From contig NZ_LN908977.1 in assembly GCF_001486165.1 (NCBI RefSeq), positions 567,621 to 631,620 of the forward strand: DNA of 64,000 nt, given 5' to 3'. The notes beneath the pieces were generated by a model. The model searched no databases, was not told where the DNA came from, and saw only the letters and a program-made list of their open reading frames with translations. Below, piece by piece: positions 15,151 through 22,974 of the stretch. The position numbers were made by a program, and so were the translations under genes. How positions within the stretch are numbered: position 1 is the stretch's first letter; every line of letters begins with the position of its first letter. This DNA comes from Bittarella massiliensis (ex Durand et al. 2017) (lineage in GTDB: Bacteria; Bacillota; Clostridia; Oscillospirales; Ruminococcaceae).

Positions 15151-16043
15151 GGCAGCCGAAAGGGAGGGGCGCCGTCTTTTCAGGCAGAATTCCCCTCTGT
15201 TCTGCCCAGGGGGCACCTGGGCGGTGAGGAAAATCCCCACAAAAGGGGGAAGAGGCGGTCGGCCACGGCGGCGGACGGGCTACCCCTCTGCGCGACTCGC
15301 GGGTGTTGCAAACCCCCGACCAGCTGGCGGTTCTGCCGTTGGCGTGGGCGGCGACGGCGGGGAGGTGGTTACCACCCTGCGCTCCTCGGAGGGCCCCTCC
15401 ACCGCCGACCACGCCTTTTTACAGGAGATGCAGCAGGGGGGCCGACGAGATGGATGGGCCGGAGAGAGGCCATCTGCCCCCGCTGCGGCAAGAACCTCTG
15501 CGTTTCCCCACCGTGAGAAAAATTGAGAGACAGGCGGCTCCCCAAGGAGCCGCCTGTTTTTTGTAGAAGAAATCCCCAATTGTGCCGGGGCCTTTGGAAA
15601 AGCGCTGGCGATGGGGAGGGAGTGGACATTCCCTTTGACGCAGTGAAAGCGCGGCCGGCCAGCGGTGCAAAAGGAGGACGGCAGAAGGGGGAAGGATGGC
15701 TTGGCGCGTATCGGTTGGAACTGCAACTATCCCATCCCCTTTGCGCCAAAAGGCCTTTTACAGCAAAAACAGATGGAAGTCGGAGTTGTGAAACGGGGAG
15801 CGGATCGCAGTGCCGGGGCAGAAGGGCATCCCAATCACATACATGTGCTTGCAAATCAGCGCAGAGGGGGGCAGATGGTGGACAGGTGAGATGTGGGAAT
15901 GTGGGAATGGGTGGATCGATTTGTGGGTGACGGGGGAGGGTCCCTTGCAGGTGGCAGGCGGTACCCGCACCGTGAGGCGTGACTGGGAGTGTCGGGCTTT
16001 GCCCCTCGGATGTGGGGCCACCGGCCCTGCCGGCGGTTGGCCC
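15151..16043. other. Gene-free stretch of about 0.9 kb
   Basis: No supported gene. A clear terminator lies at 15530-15562 although no intact gene precedes it. Just before it, one short frame would encode an ICPRCGKNLC peptide resembling half a zinc ribbon (about 15466-15500), but there is no fitting start or length; an eroded gene is possible. The 15560-16040 part is purine-rich without visible structure. Confidence 0.5.
15530..15562 (+). terminator. Rho-independent terminator without an obvious gene upstream
   Basis: A perfect 12-bp stem (15530-15541 with 15546-15557), CCAA loop and six T. It may end read-through from the HAD gene or an unrecognised small transcript. Confidence 0.85.
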
Positions 16044-16101
16044 TTGACAGGAAGGGAAAAGGGGTGTACACTGAATTTACTAAATTAGTAATTTAGTAAA
16101 T
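16044..16101 (+). promoter_or_regulatory. Promoter with a perfect 27-bp palindromic operator
   Basis: TTGACA (16044-16049), a 17-bp spacer and TACACT (16067-16072) are followed at once by a perfect 13-1-13 inverted repeat (16075-16101) made almost only of A and T, beginning ATTTACTAAATTA. It covers the start site, the classic position for a repressor. No regulator gene is adjacent. The size and A/T character suggest a MarR- or BlaI-like dimer, but that is a guess. Confidence 0.85.
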
Positions 16102-16132
16102 AACTAAAGATAATCGAACAGGAGGCGACGAG

Positions 16133-16612
16133 ATGAAGATCCCAACCAATCTCAAACACAAACCGGTCATCGTGACCGAAAACTACGAAAATATCGACGG
16201 CCGCCGCGCCTACGAGACCGACGCGAAGGGCCTCTCCCTGGGGCTGGCCCAGTGGAACGACCGGGGCCGGGTGGACATCTCGGCCAAGGTCTGGCGCTAT
16301 ACCGGGGAGAAGTGGTCCCGCCAGTCGGAGGAGCTGCCCCTGCACCGGGTGCTGGATCTGGCCATCCTGGTCTGCCGCTCCCAGCAGTACTTCCGCGACG
16401 CCTACCGCTATCCCAAGCTGTACGACGAGCAAGACCCCTCGGTGGACCAGGTGGGGTTGCAGGGCGACGCCATGCGGATCTCGGTCTGCACCGACAACGC
16501 CTGCATCGACGAGGACATCCGCCTCTTTCAGGACGCTCTCGCCAAGGACGACGAGATGTTGGGCGAGCGGTTTGCCGTTCTCGCCCGCATCCTCAAGGAG
16601 ATGGGATACTGA
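16133..16612 (+). CDS. DUF6530 family protein
   Basis: A 159-residue soluble protein with the conserved start MKIPTNLKHKPVIVTENYENIDGR and the stretch LGLAQWNDRGRVDISAKVWR (residues about 37-56), which I recognise as the clostridial DUF6530 family. No function is known. The segment EEYPLHRVLDLAILVC-like (residues 66-82) is helical. It lies directly behind a strong promoter with a large palindromic operator and overlaps the next gene by one base (TGATG), so the two are translationally coupled and probably induced together. Confidence 0.8.
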   Translation: MKIPTNLKHKPVIVTENYENIDGRRAYETDAKGLSLGLAQWNDRGRVDISAKVWRYTGEKWSRQSEELPLHRVLDLAILVCRSQQYFRDAYRYPKLYDEQDPSVDQVGLQGDAMRISVCTDNACIDEDIRLFQDALAKDDEMLGERFAVLARILKEMGY

Positions 16613-16956
16613 TGGAAAAGGAGCGCAGAAGAGAGCTGATCCGCGGCTACAAGGAGCGGCCGCTGCGGGGGCTGGTCTACGCCATTGAGAATCAAAAGAG
16701 GGGGCGGCGGCTGATCCTCGCCGAGACCGACCCCCAGGGGGCCCGCAACCGCTTTGCCTTTTTTCAGATGACGGGGGACTGCCCCCGCAGCGAACTGGCG
16801 GCCGACTGGCGCGCCGACGGCCCCCAGGCCTTTGCCCTGGTGGAGCTGGAGGAAATCGAAAAGAAGCCGGAGCAGGAGCCGGAGGCCTTTCGGGAGGACC
16901 TGAAGGCCCTGGGCGAACTCTGGCGGGAGCGAGAGAAGCCCGAGACCCTTTACTGA
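16612..16956 (+). CDS. GIY-YIG nuclease-like family protein
   Basis: This 114-residue protein resembles short, degenerate GIY-YIG proteins of Firmicutes: basic MEKERRRELIRGYKE, then GLVYAIENQKRGRRLIL in place of the GIY-YIG strand, a central NRFAFF segment, and AFALVELEEIEKKP followed by a C-terminal helix. The usual catalytic GIY...YIG residues are not clear, so nuclease activity is doubtful. It is translationally coupled to the DUF6530 gene and shares its operator-controlled promoter. Its role is unknown. Confidence 0.7.
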   Translation: MEKERRRELIRGYKERPLRGLVYAIENQKRGRRLILAETDPQGARNRFAFFQMTGDCPRSELAADWRADGPQAFALVELEEIEKKPEQEPEAFREDLKALGELWREREKPETLY

Positions 16957-16970
16957 AAGGGGTTTCCCCC

Positions 16971-17026
16971 AAAAAACCGCCCACCTCACCCCAGCCGTTT
17001 TGTCGGTTGGGATGGGGCGGGCGGTT
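16971..17026 (-). terminator. Terminator of the mutY-Nudix operon
   Basis: An extended imperfect stem built on AAACCGCCC/GGGCGGTTT (about 16974-16982 with 17018-17026), followed on the minus strand by six T. It may also slow rightward transcription from the GIY-YIG gene. Confidence 0.7.
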
Positions 17027-17034
17027 TGGTCTGT

Positions 17035-17592
17035 TCAGCCGTAGAGGTGCAGCTTGTCGATGAGTTTTTGGTAGACCGGGTGCATCTCCCTCTCGGTGGA
17101 GTAGGTGAGCATCTGCTCGATGGGCACCCACTGCACCCCGCTGTTTTCGTCGGGCTTGATGGCCAGGGGCTGGTGCTCGTCCGCCTCCAACAGGTAGGTG
17201 AAGTTGAGGTGCTGGTGGCTGCTGACATAGCGGCCCCGCTTGACGTGTCCCCAGACCGGCAGGATGTCCAGGGTGTAGATGCCGGGGTAGAGGGGGCGGG
17301 TCTGGGCGCCGGTCTCCTCCTGCGCCTCGCGGATGGCCACGGCCAGCAGGTCGTCGTCCCCGTCCGCGTGTCCGCCGGTCCAGGCCCAGGAGTCGTAGAG
17401 GTTGTGGTAGCACAGCAGGGTCTTGGTCCGCTCCCGGTTGACGATGAAGGAGGAGGCGGTGAAGTGGGCGAACTCGTTGTCGCGGGTCAACAGGTCATCA
17501 AAGCAGCGCAGGTAGGAGAGGATGACCTCCCGGTCCTTTTCCTCCTGCGGGCAGGTGGGGGTATAGTGGTCGAGCTGTTCGGTGAATTTCAA
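17035..17592 (-). CDS. Nudix hydrolase
   Basis: A 185-residue Nudix protein. The Nudix box is GGHADGDDDLLAVAIREAQEETG (split here as GGHADGDDDLL and AVAIREAQEETG, residues about 72-94); the REAQEETG catalytic helix is intact, but the usual first Glu of the box is Asp. Such enzymes hydrolyse nucleoside diphosphates linked to another moiety. The TTG start at 17590-17592 follows GGAGG by 7 bp and overlaps the mutY stop codon (TTGA), so it is co-translated with MutY. A role in cleaning oxidised nucleotides is suggested only by that linkage. Confidence 0.88.
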   Translation of the reverse strand: MKFTEQLDHYTPTCPQEEKDREVILSYLRCFDDLLTRDNEFAHFTASSFIVNRERTKTLLCYHNLYDSWAWTGGHADGDDDLLAVAIREAQEETGAQTRPLYPGIYTLDILPVWGHVKRGRYVSSHQHLNFTYLLEADEHQPLAIKPDENSGVQWVPIEQMLTYSTEREMHPVYQKLIDKLHLYG

Positions 17593-18686
17593 AGCAATTC
17601 CTCCAGTAAATCGGTGTAGGCCCGCAGGGCGCCGGGCAGGGAGTAGGTCTGGCGCACCTCTTTCAGCGAGGCAAAGCGGCAGCCGTCGGGCGGGGGGAAG
17701 GGGGGGCAGGAGAGGGCGACCCCCTCCATCCGCCACTCCACATGGGTGAAGATGTGCTTGGCCTGACCGAGCCGGCGGGCCCGCCCGGCGGGGATCCCCC
17801 GCTCGGCCAGGACCTGGTCCCGCTGGGCGGCGGTGAGGTGCCCGTCCAGCAGCAAAAACTCCCACAGCCCGGCCAGGAGGCCGCTGTCCGGCCGCTTGTG
17901 GAGGAGGACCCCCTGGGGGGTGATGACCAGCACCACCGTCTTTTTTTCGACCCGGCGGGCCTTTTTGGCCGCCTTGTTGGGCAGGCGGTGGCGGGTTTCC
18001 CGGGCCAGGGCCTGGCAGCACCCCCGCAGGGGGCAGGAGGCGCAGAGGGGCAGGGCGTTGGGGAGGCAGACGGTGGCCCCCAGGTCCATGATCGCCTGGT
18101 TGAAGTCGCCCGGGCGGTCGCTGGGAACGGCCTGCGCCGCCAGGTCGAAGAGGGCCCTCTTCACCGCAGGGGCGGCGATGTCCCCCTCGGCGCTGAGGAG
18201 GCGGGCAAAGACCCGGTGGACGTTCCCGTCCACCGCGGGGACGGGGAGGCCGAAGGCGATGGAGGCGATGGCCCCCGCCGTGTAGGGGCCGATCCCCGGC
18301 AGTTCCAGCAGCGCCCGGTAGTCGCCGGGCAGCCGGCCGCCGTGCGTCTGCATGCAGACCTTTGCGCAGGCCTGCAGGTTGCGCGCCCGGCTGTAATAGC
18401 CCAGCCCCTCCCACAGTTTGAGGAGCAGTTCCGGGTCGGCCGCAGCCAGGGCGGGGATGTCGGGCAGCGCCTCAAGAAAGCGGTGAAAGTAGGGGAGGAC
18501 CGCCGCCACCCGCGTCTGCTGCAACATGATTTCCGAAATCCAGACCCGGTAGGGGGTGGGGTCCAGCCGCCAGGGCAGGGGCCGCCGGTTCTGGTCGTAC
18601 CAGTCGAGGAGGGGGGCGGCTGCGCCCCGCAGCAGGGCGAGGCAGTCGCCGTCGGGCAGGGGGGAGAGAAGGGGTTGCAGATCCAT
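17589..18686 (-). CDS. mutY: A/G-specific adenine glycosylase MutY
   Basis: This 365-residue DNA repair enzyme removes adenine mispaired with 8-oxoguanine. It shows the catalytic segment ISEIMLQQTRVAAVLPY with its Glu, the helix-hairpin-helix LPGIGPYTAGAIASIAFG and the catalytic Asp in PAVDGNVHRV. The [4Fe-4S] ligands follow as C-x6-C-x2-C-x5-C (CLPNALPLCASCPLRGCC), and a Nudix-like C-terminal domain recognises 8-oxoG. ATG at 18684-18686 follows AAGGAT; an upstream in-frame extension is low-complexity. It overlaps the Nudix gene by 4 bp. Confidence 0.96.
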   Translation of the reverse strand: MDLQPLLSPLPDGDCLALLRGAAAPLLDWYDQNRRPLPWRLDPTPYRVWISEIMLQQTRVAAVLPYFHRFLEALPDIPALAAADPELLLKLWEGLGYYSRARNLQACAKVCMQTHGGRLPGDYRALLELPGIGPYTAGAIASIAFGLPVPAVDGNVHRVFARLLSAEGDIAAPAVKRALFDLAAQAVPSDRPGDFNQAIMDLGATVCLPNALPLCASCPLRGCCQALARETRHRLPNKAAKKARRVEKKTVVLVITPQGVLLHKRPDSGLLAGLWEFLLLDGHLTAAQRDQVLAERGIPAGRARRLGQAKHIFTHVEWRMEGVALSCPPFPPPDGCRFASLKEVRQTYSLPGALRAYTDLLEELL

Positions 18687-18818
18687 GGGGCGACATCCTT
18701 TCTGGGGCGGGGCCCCGGCATTTTTTCCGTCCGGCAACACCCCGGCACCCTTTGCCCCGGTCGGGCATAGCATGAGGGTGTCAACATAGGGGCGAACTGC
18801 CCGACAGGAGGAATTGCT

Positions 18819-19175
18819 GTGAGTATGATTTTAAAGACCACGCTGGGCCCGGTGGAGCCCGATCCCCAGAACCCGTGTCAGCACGCGTCGGTGTGCGGCT
18901 GCGTGCCCGCGCCGGTGGCGGTGCAGAAACTGCACGTCACCATCGATGTCGAGGGCCTCTGCGGTCACGACTACTTTGTCTTTTTGCAGGTGCGCGACCC
19001 GGAGCGGGAGCACGAGTACATCGTCAGCCAGACCTACTACAACCCGGTCCCGCCGGCTGCCTGCGGCTGCACCACCACCATCCCGCTGGACATCCTGGTG
19101 CCGCTGGTGGACTGCCAGCAGGCGTCGGAGTCGGTGGTCGACGTGGTCGTTCAGTACGCGGGTTGGGGCTTCTAA
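18819..19175 (+). CDS. Cysteine-rich protein of unknown function
   Basis: A 118-residue protein with no family I recognise. It has nine cysteines in three groups: CQHASVCGC (residues about 20-28), an isolated Cys in GLCGHDYF, and CGC plus a later Cys. The rest is rich in Val, Asp, Thr and Tyr and looks beta-stranded. No signal peptide or membrane segment. The gene has GGAGG 8 bp before GTG 18819 (an ATG follows at 18825) and a strong terminator, so it is a real, separately transcribed unit. A cross-linked or metal-binding structural protein, for example in the spore coat, is possible but not shown. Confidence 0.75.
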   Translation: MSMILKTTLGPVEPDPQNPCQHASVCGCVPAPVAVQKLHVTIDVEGLCGHDYFVFLQVRDPEREHEYIVSQTYYNPVPPAACGCTTTIPLDILVPLVDCQQASESVVDVVVQYAGWGF

Positions 19176-19203
19176 AGGGAGGGGACTTCCCTCCTTGAAG
19201 AGA

Positions 19204-19257
19204 GGGGGGCGCCCGTCTGCCGCCATGAGCAGGGCGGCAGGGGCGCCCCCTTTTTTT
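19204..19257 (+). terminator. Rho-independent terminator after the cysteine-rich gene
   Basis: A long GC stem (19204-19214 with 19241-19250, extended internally by CTGCCGCC/GGGCGGCAG) is followed by seven T. Confidence 0.9.
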
Positions 19258-19267
19258 GCCTGTGCGG

Positions 19268-19888
19268 CTACGAGATGGAGAAGCGCAGCATGCGAATGAC
19301 GTTTTTGGGGTGCACCTCAAAGAGGGTGTCCGCTCCGACCAGTCCCCGCTCGCCGCAGTCGGAGAGGAGGACCTGCCGCCCCGCCGCCCCCTCGGCGTAG
19401 CCGCTGACGGTCACCCAGTGCCAGTTGTCGTCCTTGAGTTCGGGCGCGCGGTGGTGGAGGATGAGCAGCGCCAGCGGGTCGCCCTGGTCGATGCTCTCTT
19501 TGACGAAGGAGAAGCCGTCGTCGGCCGAGGCCATCTTTCCGCAGCCGACGGGTCGGGCGTGACGGCCCCGCTCCCGGCAGTAGAGGGCGAAGTCCCGCGC
19601 AAAGCGGCCGGCAAAGGGATAGCCGTGGATGCCGGGGGTCATGTAGCGGTACATCTCCTCCATGCAGGTGAGGTAGGTGAGGTGGGAGAAATCCCCCGGG
19701 CGGCCGGGGTAGAGGGGGGCCAGGTGGCCGCTGCGGGCGGCGTAGTAGGCGGCCAGGTTGGCGCCGGTGACGCTGCCGCACCCGGCGCGCCGCTGCCACT
19801 CCCGCGAAAACCACTCCTGGTTGCCGCCGTAGCCGATGATTTCGCCGTCCTTTGTGACGGCGGGAAAATCGAGTTCCACTGTGGACAA
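19268..19888 (-). CDS. C39/papain-like cysteine peptidase-fold protein (tentative)
   Basis: The 206-residue protein has, in order, GYGGNQEWFSREWQ, a GCGSVTGANLAAYYA helix with a possible nucleophile Cys (residue about 37), DPLALLILHH, then NWHWVTVSGY (possible catalytic His) and LLSDCGE (possible Asp). This Cys-His-Asp order is that of C39-like/papain-fold peptidases, but overall similarity is weak. No signal peptide is visible. TTG at 19886-19888 follows GGAGG by 7 bp. It is a single gene facing the cysteine-rich gene. Substrate and role are unknown. Confidence 0.65.
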   Translation of the reverse strand: MSTVELDFPAVTKDGEIIGYGGNQEWFSREWQRRAGCGSVTGANLAAYYAARSGHLAPLYPGRPGDFSHLTYLTCMEEMYRYMTPGIHGYPFAGRFARDFALYCRERGRHARPVGCGKMASADDGFSFVKESIDQGDPLALLILHHRAPELKDDNWHWVTVSGYAEGAAGRQVLLSDCGERGLVGADTLFEVHPKNVIRMLRFSIS

Positions 19889-20086
19889 ATGCGTTTCCTC
19901 CTCTCCCTCGCCCGGGGGCGCGTTTGGCGGGTCATCTGCTCTGACAGAAAGACGGGGCCCAATCGCCCCGCAGGCGCCCTGGACCGGCTGGGAGCGCGCC
20001 GTTTGGCGCCTCAGCGCGGGTGGGGCGCTACCCCCTTATCCTATCACGGGAAAGGGGAGAATACAAGGGTTTGAAAGGCCCCGGCG

Positions 20087-20842
20087 CTAGCCGTTGAGGG
20101 CGTGGGCGATCAGGCGGCCGGCCCCCCAGAGGAGCAGCAGGTGCAGGGGGTAAAACCAGTAAAAGAACCACTTGGGCCCCCGCCCCTTTTGGCCGCTGTA
20201 AAGAGAGATGGGGAGAAAGGAGAAGAGGGCCGGGAGCTCCGAGGCGCCCAGGGAGAGCAGGGCGGCGGACCCCATTGCCGCCCGCACCGCCGGCCGCTGC
20301 CGGGTCAGGTAGAAGAGGGCCACCAGCAGCACCCCCATGGCCCCGTAGTCGGCAGAGAGCCCGGCTGCCGCCAGGCAGCAGAGGCCCACCCCCAGCACCT
20401 GGAGCAGCGCTCGCCCCTCCAGCCAGACCAGCAGTTGCAGGGACAACACCCCAAAAAAGAGGGTGAAGTAGACGTTTTGGTAGTCCGGCGCAAAGGGGGT
20501 CAGGGCGAAGGCCAGGTCAAAGGGGATCTCCGACAAGAGGGCGAAGGTCAGCAGTTGCAGGGCGTAGCGCCGCCGGTCGCGGGTGTGGCAAAACCCCTCC
20601 GCCAGCAAAAAGCAGAAGAGGGGGAAGGCCAGCCGCCCGACGGTGCGCAGCGCCATGTCTGTCAAGAGCAGGGGCCCGTACCAGCCGGGGAGACCCCCGC
20701 CGCCGCCCTCGTAGAGGCCGTAGAGGGGGAGGAGAAAGACCGGCTCCAAGATGGCCGCCCCGATGTGGTCGGCAAGCATGGTGCAGACGGCGAGCCACTT
20801 GAGGCCAAAGCCCGAGAGGGCGGCGCGGCGGGGTGGGGGCAT
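20087..20842 (-). CDS. TraX family membrane protein
   Basis: A 251-residue polytopic protein of the TraX family: the N-terminal FGLKWLAVCTMLADHIGA, the VGRLAFPLFCFLLAEGFCHTRDRRRYA motif (residues about 68-92) and the C-terminal FYWFYPLHLLLLWG are diagnostic. TraX was first described as the enzyme that N-acetylates F pilin, but chromosomal copies like this, with no conjugation genes near, have no assigned role. AAGGAGGG precedes the ATG. Confidence 0.9.
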   Translation of the reverse strand: MPPPRRAALSGFGLKWLAVCTMLADHIGAAILEPVFLLPLYGLYEGGGGGLPGWYGPLLLTDMALRTVGRLAFPLFCFLLAEGFCHTRDRRRYALQLLTFALLSEIPFDLAFALTPFAPDYQNVYFTLFFGVLSLQLLVWLEGRALLQVLGVGLCCLAAAGLSADYGAMGVLLVALFYLTRQRPAVRAAMGSAALLSLGASELPALFSFLPISLYSGQKGRGPKWFFYWFYPLHLLLLWGAGRLIAHALNG

Positions 20843-20921
20843 CTGCGCTCCCTCCTTTTTTGTAGTTTGACGGACGGAAGGGCCGCCCCCGGCCAGCCGG
20901 GGCGGCCCTCTGTGTGGCTTG

Positions 20922-21401
20922 TTAGGCGGCGAGGAAACCGAAGGCCCCCAGCAGCCCGGCGCTGGCCAGCCCCATGATGACGCCGGCCAGCAGCACCCCG
21001 CCCATGACGGCGAGGACGCTGGATTTGAAGTCGAAGTCCAGCAGGCTGGCGGCGAGGGTGCCGGTCCAGGCGCCGGTGCCGGGCAGGGGGATCCCCACGA
21101 AGAGGAGCAGGGCCACGAAGAGGCCGAGGCCGGCCTTGGCCTGCAGCTTCTGGCCGCCCCGCTCCCCCTTGCGCAGGAACCAGGCGAACAGTTTGCCGAT
21201 CACCGGCTTGGTGGAGCCCCACTCCAACACCTTGCGGGCAAAGAGGTAGATGAAGGGCACCGGGAGCATGTTGCCGATGATGCAGACGATGTAGGAGGGG
21301 AGGAGGGGCAGCCCCATCACCTGGGAGTAGGGGATGGCGCCCCGCAGTTCCACCACCGGGACCATGGAAATCAAAAAGATGAGCAGATACTTCTTCAGCA
21401 T
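20922..21401 (-). CDS. Small multidrug export protein (COG2426 family)
   Basis: A 159-residue membrane protein with four hydrophobic segments. The start MLKKYLLIFLISMVPVVELRGAIPYSQVMGLP (motif VPVVELRGAIP, residues 15-25) and the VGIPLPGTGAWTGTLAASLL segment (residues about 102-121) mark the 'small multi-drug export' family, related to DedA-like proteins. Actual drug export has not been shown for most members. It is followed by a GC hairpin (about 20879-20908) without a T run. Confidence 0.88.
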   Translation of the reverse strand: MLKKYLLIFLISMVPVVELRGAIPYSQVMGLPLLPSYIVCIIGNMLPVPFIYLFARKVLEWGSTKPVIGKLFAWFLRKGERGGQKLQAKAGLGLFVALLLFVGIPLPGTGAWTGTLAASLLDFDFKSSVLAVMGGVLLAGVIMGLASAGLLGAFGFLAA

Positions 21402-21484
21402 TGAGAGAGATCCTCCTAAATTGATTCAGTGCTGGGCCGGGGTCGGCCCGAGGGGGGAACCGGCACTCCGCGCCGGTCCCCCCT

Positions 21485-22936
21485 TTACCGCTCCAGCAGG
21501 CAGATGCACTCTAGGTGCGCCGTCTGGGGGAACATGTCCACCGGCTGGATGCGGCTCACCCGGTAGCCGGTGCGGCAGAGGGCGTCCACGTCCCGCTGCT
21601 GGGTCTCGGGATTGCAGGAGATGTAGACGATCTTCGCGGGGGCGATGGCGGCCAGCGCCTCCAAAAAGTCGGGAGTGCTGCCGGCGCGGGCGGGGTCCAT
21701 AAAGACCACGTCGGCCCGCTGCCCATCCTCCGCCATCCGCACCAGGTACTCCCCGGCGTCGGCGGCGACGAAGCGGGCGTTTTTGACCCCGTTTTTGCGG
21801 GCGTTGCCGACGGCGTCGCGCACCGCGTCCCGGTTGCGTTCGATGCCCAGCACCTGCTTTGCCCGCCCCGCCGCGAGCAGTCCGATGGTGCCGATGCCGC
21901 AGTAGGCGTCCACCACCGACTCGCTGCCGGTGAGACCGGCCATCTCCACCGCCGCGGTGTAGAGCCGCTCGGTCTGGCGGGGGTTGACCTGGAAGAAGGA
22001 GCGGGGGGAGATGCGAAAGCGCATCCCGCAGAGGGCGTCCTCGATGAAGCCGGGGCCGTAGAGCACCTTTTCGTACTCCCCCAGCACGGCGCTGGTCTCC
22101 CGGTTGTTGACGTTTAAAACCACCGTCTTGATTTCTGGGTGGCGCTCCCGCAGGGCGCGGACAAAGCCGCCCTGCCCGGGAAAGAGGGTGTAGGCCGCCA
22201 CCAGCACCACCATCGCCTCGCCGGTCTGCTGCCCGACCCGCACCAGGATGTGGCGCAGAAAGCCCTCGCCGGTGTCCTCGTCGAAGGGGGCGATCTGAAA
22301 GGGCTTCATCAACTCCCGCACGGTGGCGATGATCCGGTCGGCCAGGGGGTGGTGGAGCAGGCAGTGCTTGACCGGCACCAGCCGGTGGCTGTGCTCCTGA
22401 TAGATGCCGGTGACCGGGCGGCCGCCCCGGTCCCTGCCGGCGGCCAGATGGGCCTTGCAGCGGTAGCCCAGCGGGTCGGGTGCGGGGAGGATGGGCTCCA
22501 CCGGCCCAAAGCGGCCCAGCAGCGCCTCAGCCCGGGCCCCCTTTTCGGCCAGTTGCCCCTCGTACTGCAGTTGCAGCAGCTGGCAGCCGCCGCAGCGGTC
22601 GGCATAGGGGCAGGGGGGCTTTTGCCGCAGGGGGGCGGCCTTTTTCAGGGCGCGCACCTCGCCGGTGTACTCGCCGAAGCGGCGGGAAAGGGCCACCTCG
22701 GCCACCTCCCCCGGGAGGAGACCGGCGACGGCGATCTCCCGCCCGCGGCAGAGGCAGAGCCCCCGGCCCCGGCTGTCCAGCTGGGTGCAGGTGAGGACCT
22801 GGGTGGGCAGCTCTTGGCGGCCCTCCTTTGCGGGGGCGGGCTTTCCCTTTTGCGGGGGAGCTGACCGCCCTTTTGGGTGGGGCACAGGCCCTTTGCGGCG
22901 GGCTTGTCCGCCTTTTTTCGGGGTGGGTTTTGGCAT
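21485..22936 (-). CDS. rlmD: 23S rRNA (uracil-5-)-methyltransferase, RlmD/RumA family (copy 1)
   Basis: The 483-residue protein starts with a basic, Pro/Lys-rich tail (residues 1-45), then an OB-like TRAM domain (about 46-110), the iron-sulfur Cys set CPYADRCGGCQLL (residues about 120-132 and a later Cys), and a SAM methyltransferase domain with VDAYCGIGTIGLL. The catalytic motifs are VVFMDPARAG and ISCNPETQQRD. It methylates U1939 (or U747) of 23S rRNA. ATG at 22934-22936 follows AAAGGAG. A second member lies at 36932-38293; the two are only moderately alike and probably target different uridines. Confidence 0.93.
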   Translation of the reverse strand: MPKPTPKKGGQARRKGPVPHPKGRSAPPQKGKPAPAKEGRQELPTQVLTCTQLDSRGRGLCLCRGREIAVAGLLPGEVAEVALSRRFGEYTGEVRALKKAAPLRQKPPCPYADRCGGCQLLQLQYEGQLAEKGARAEALLGRFGPVEPILPAPDPLGYRCKAHLAAGRDRGGRPVTGIYQEHSHRLVPVKHCLLHHPLADRIIATVRELMKPFQIAPFDEDTGEGFLRHILVRVGQQTGEAMVVLVAAYTLFPGQGGFVRALRERHPEIKTVVLNVNNRETSAVLGEYEKVLYGPGFIEDALCGMRFRISPRSFFQVNPRQTERLYTAAVEMAGLTGSESVVDAYCGIGTIGLLAAGRAKQVLGIERNRDAVRDAVGNARKNGVKNARFVAADAGEYLVRMAEDGQRADVVFMDPARAGSTPDFLEALAAIAPAKIVYISCNPETQQRDVDALCRTGYRVSRIQPVDMFPQTAHLECICLLER

Positions 22937-22974
22937 GGATAGACTCCTTTTTTTACGGTTGTGGGGAGGGCGGG

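Noticed and set aside
10565-16132. tRNA, rRNA or riboswitch in the long gene-free stretches
   Set aside because: I looked for cloverleaf arms, the TTCGA loop and familiar riboswitch cores and saw none; a covariance-model search would be needed to be certain.
20087-20842. Conjugative element inferred from TraX
   Set aside because: No relaxase, type IV secretion or integration gene is near; chromosomal TraX homologues are common.
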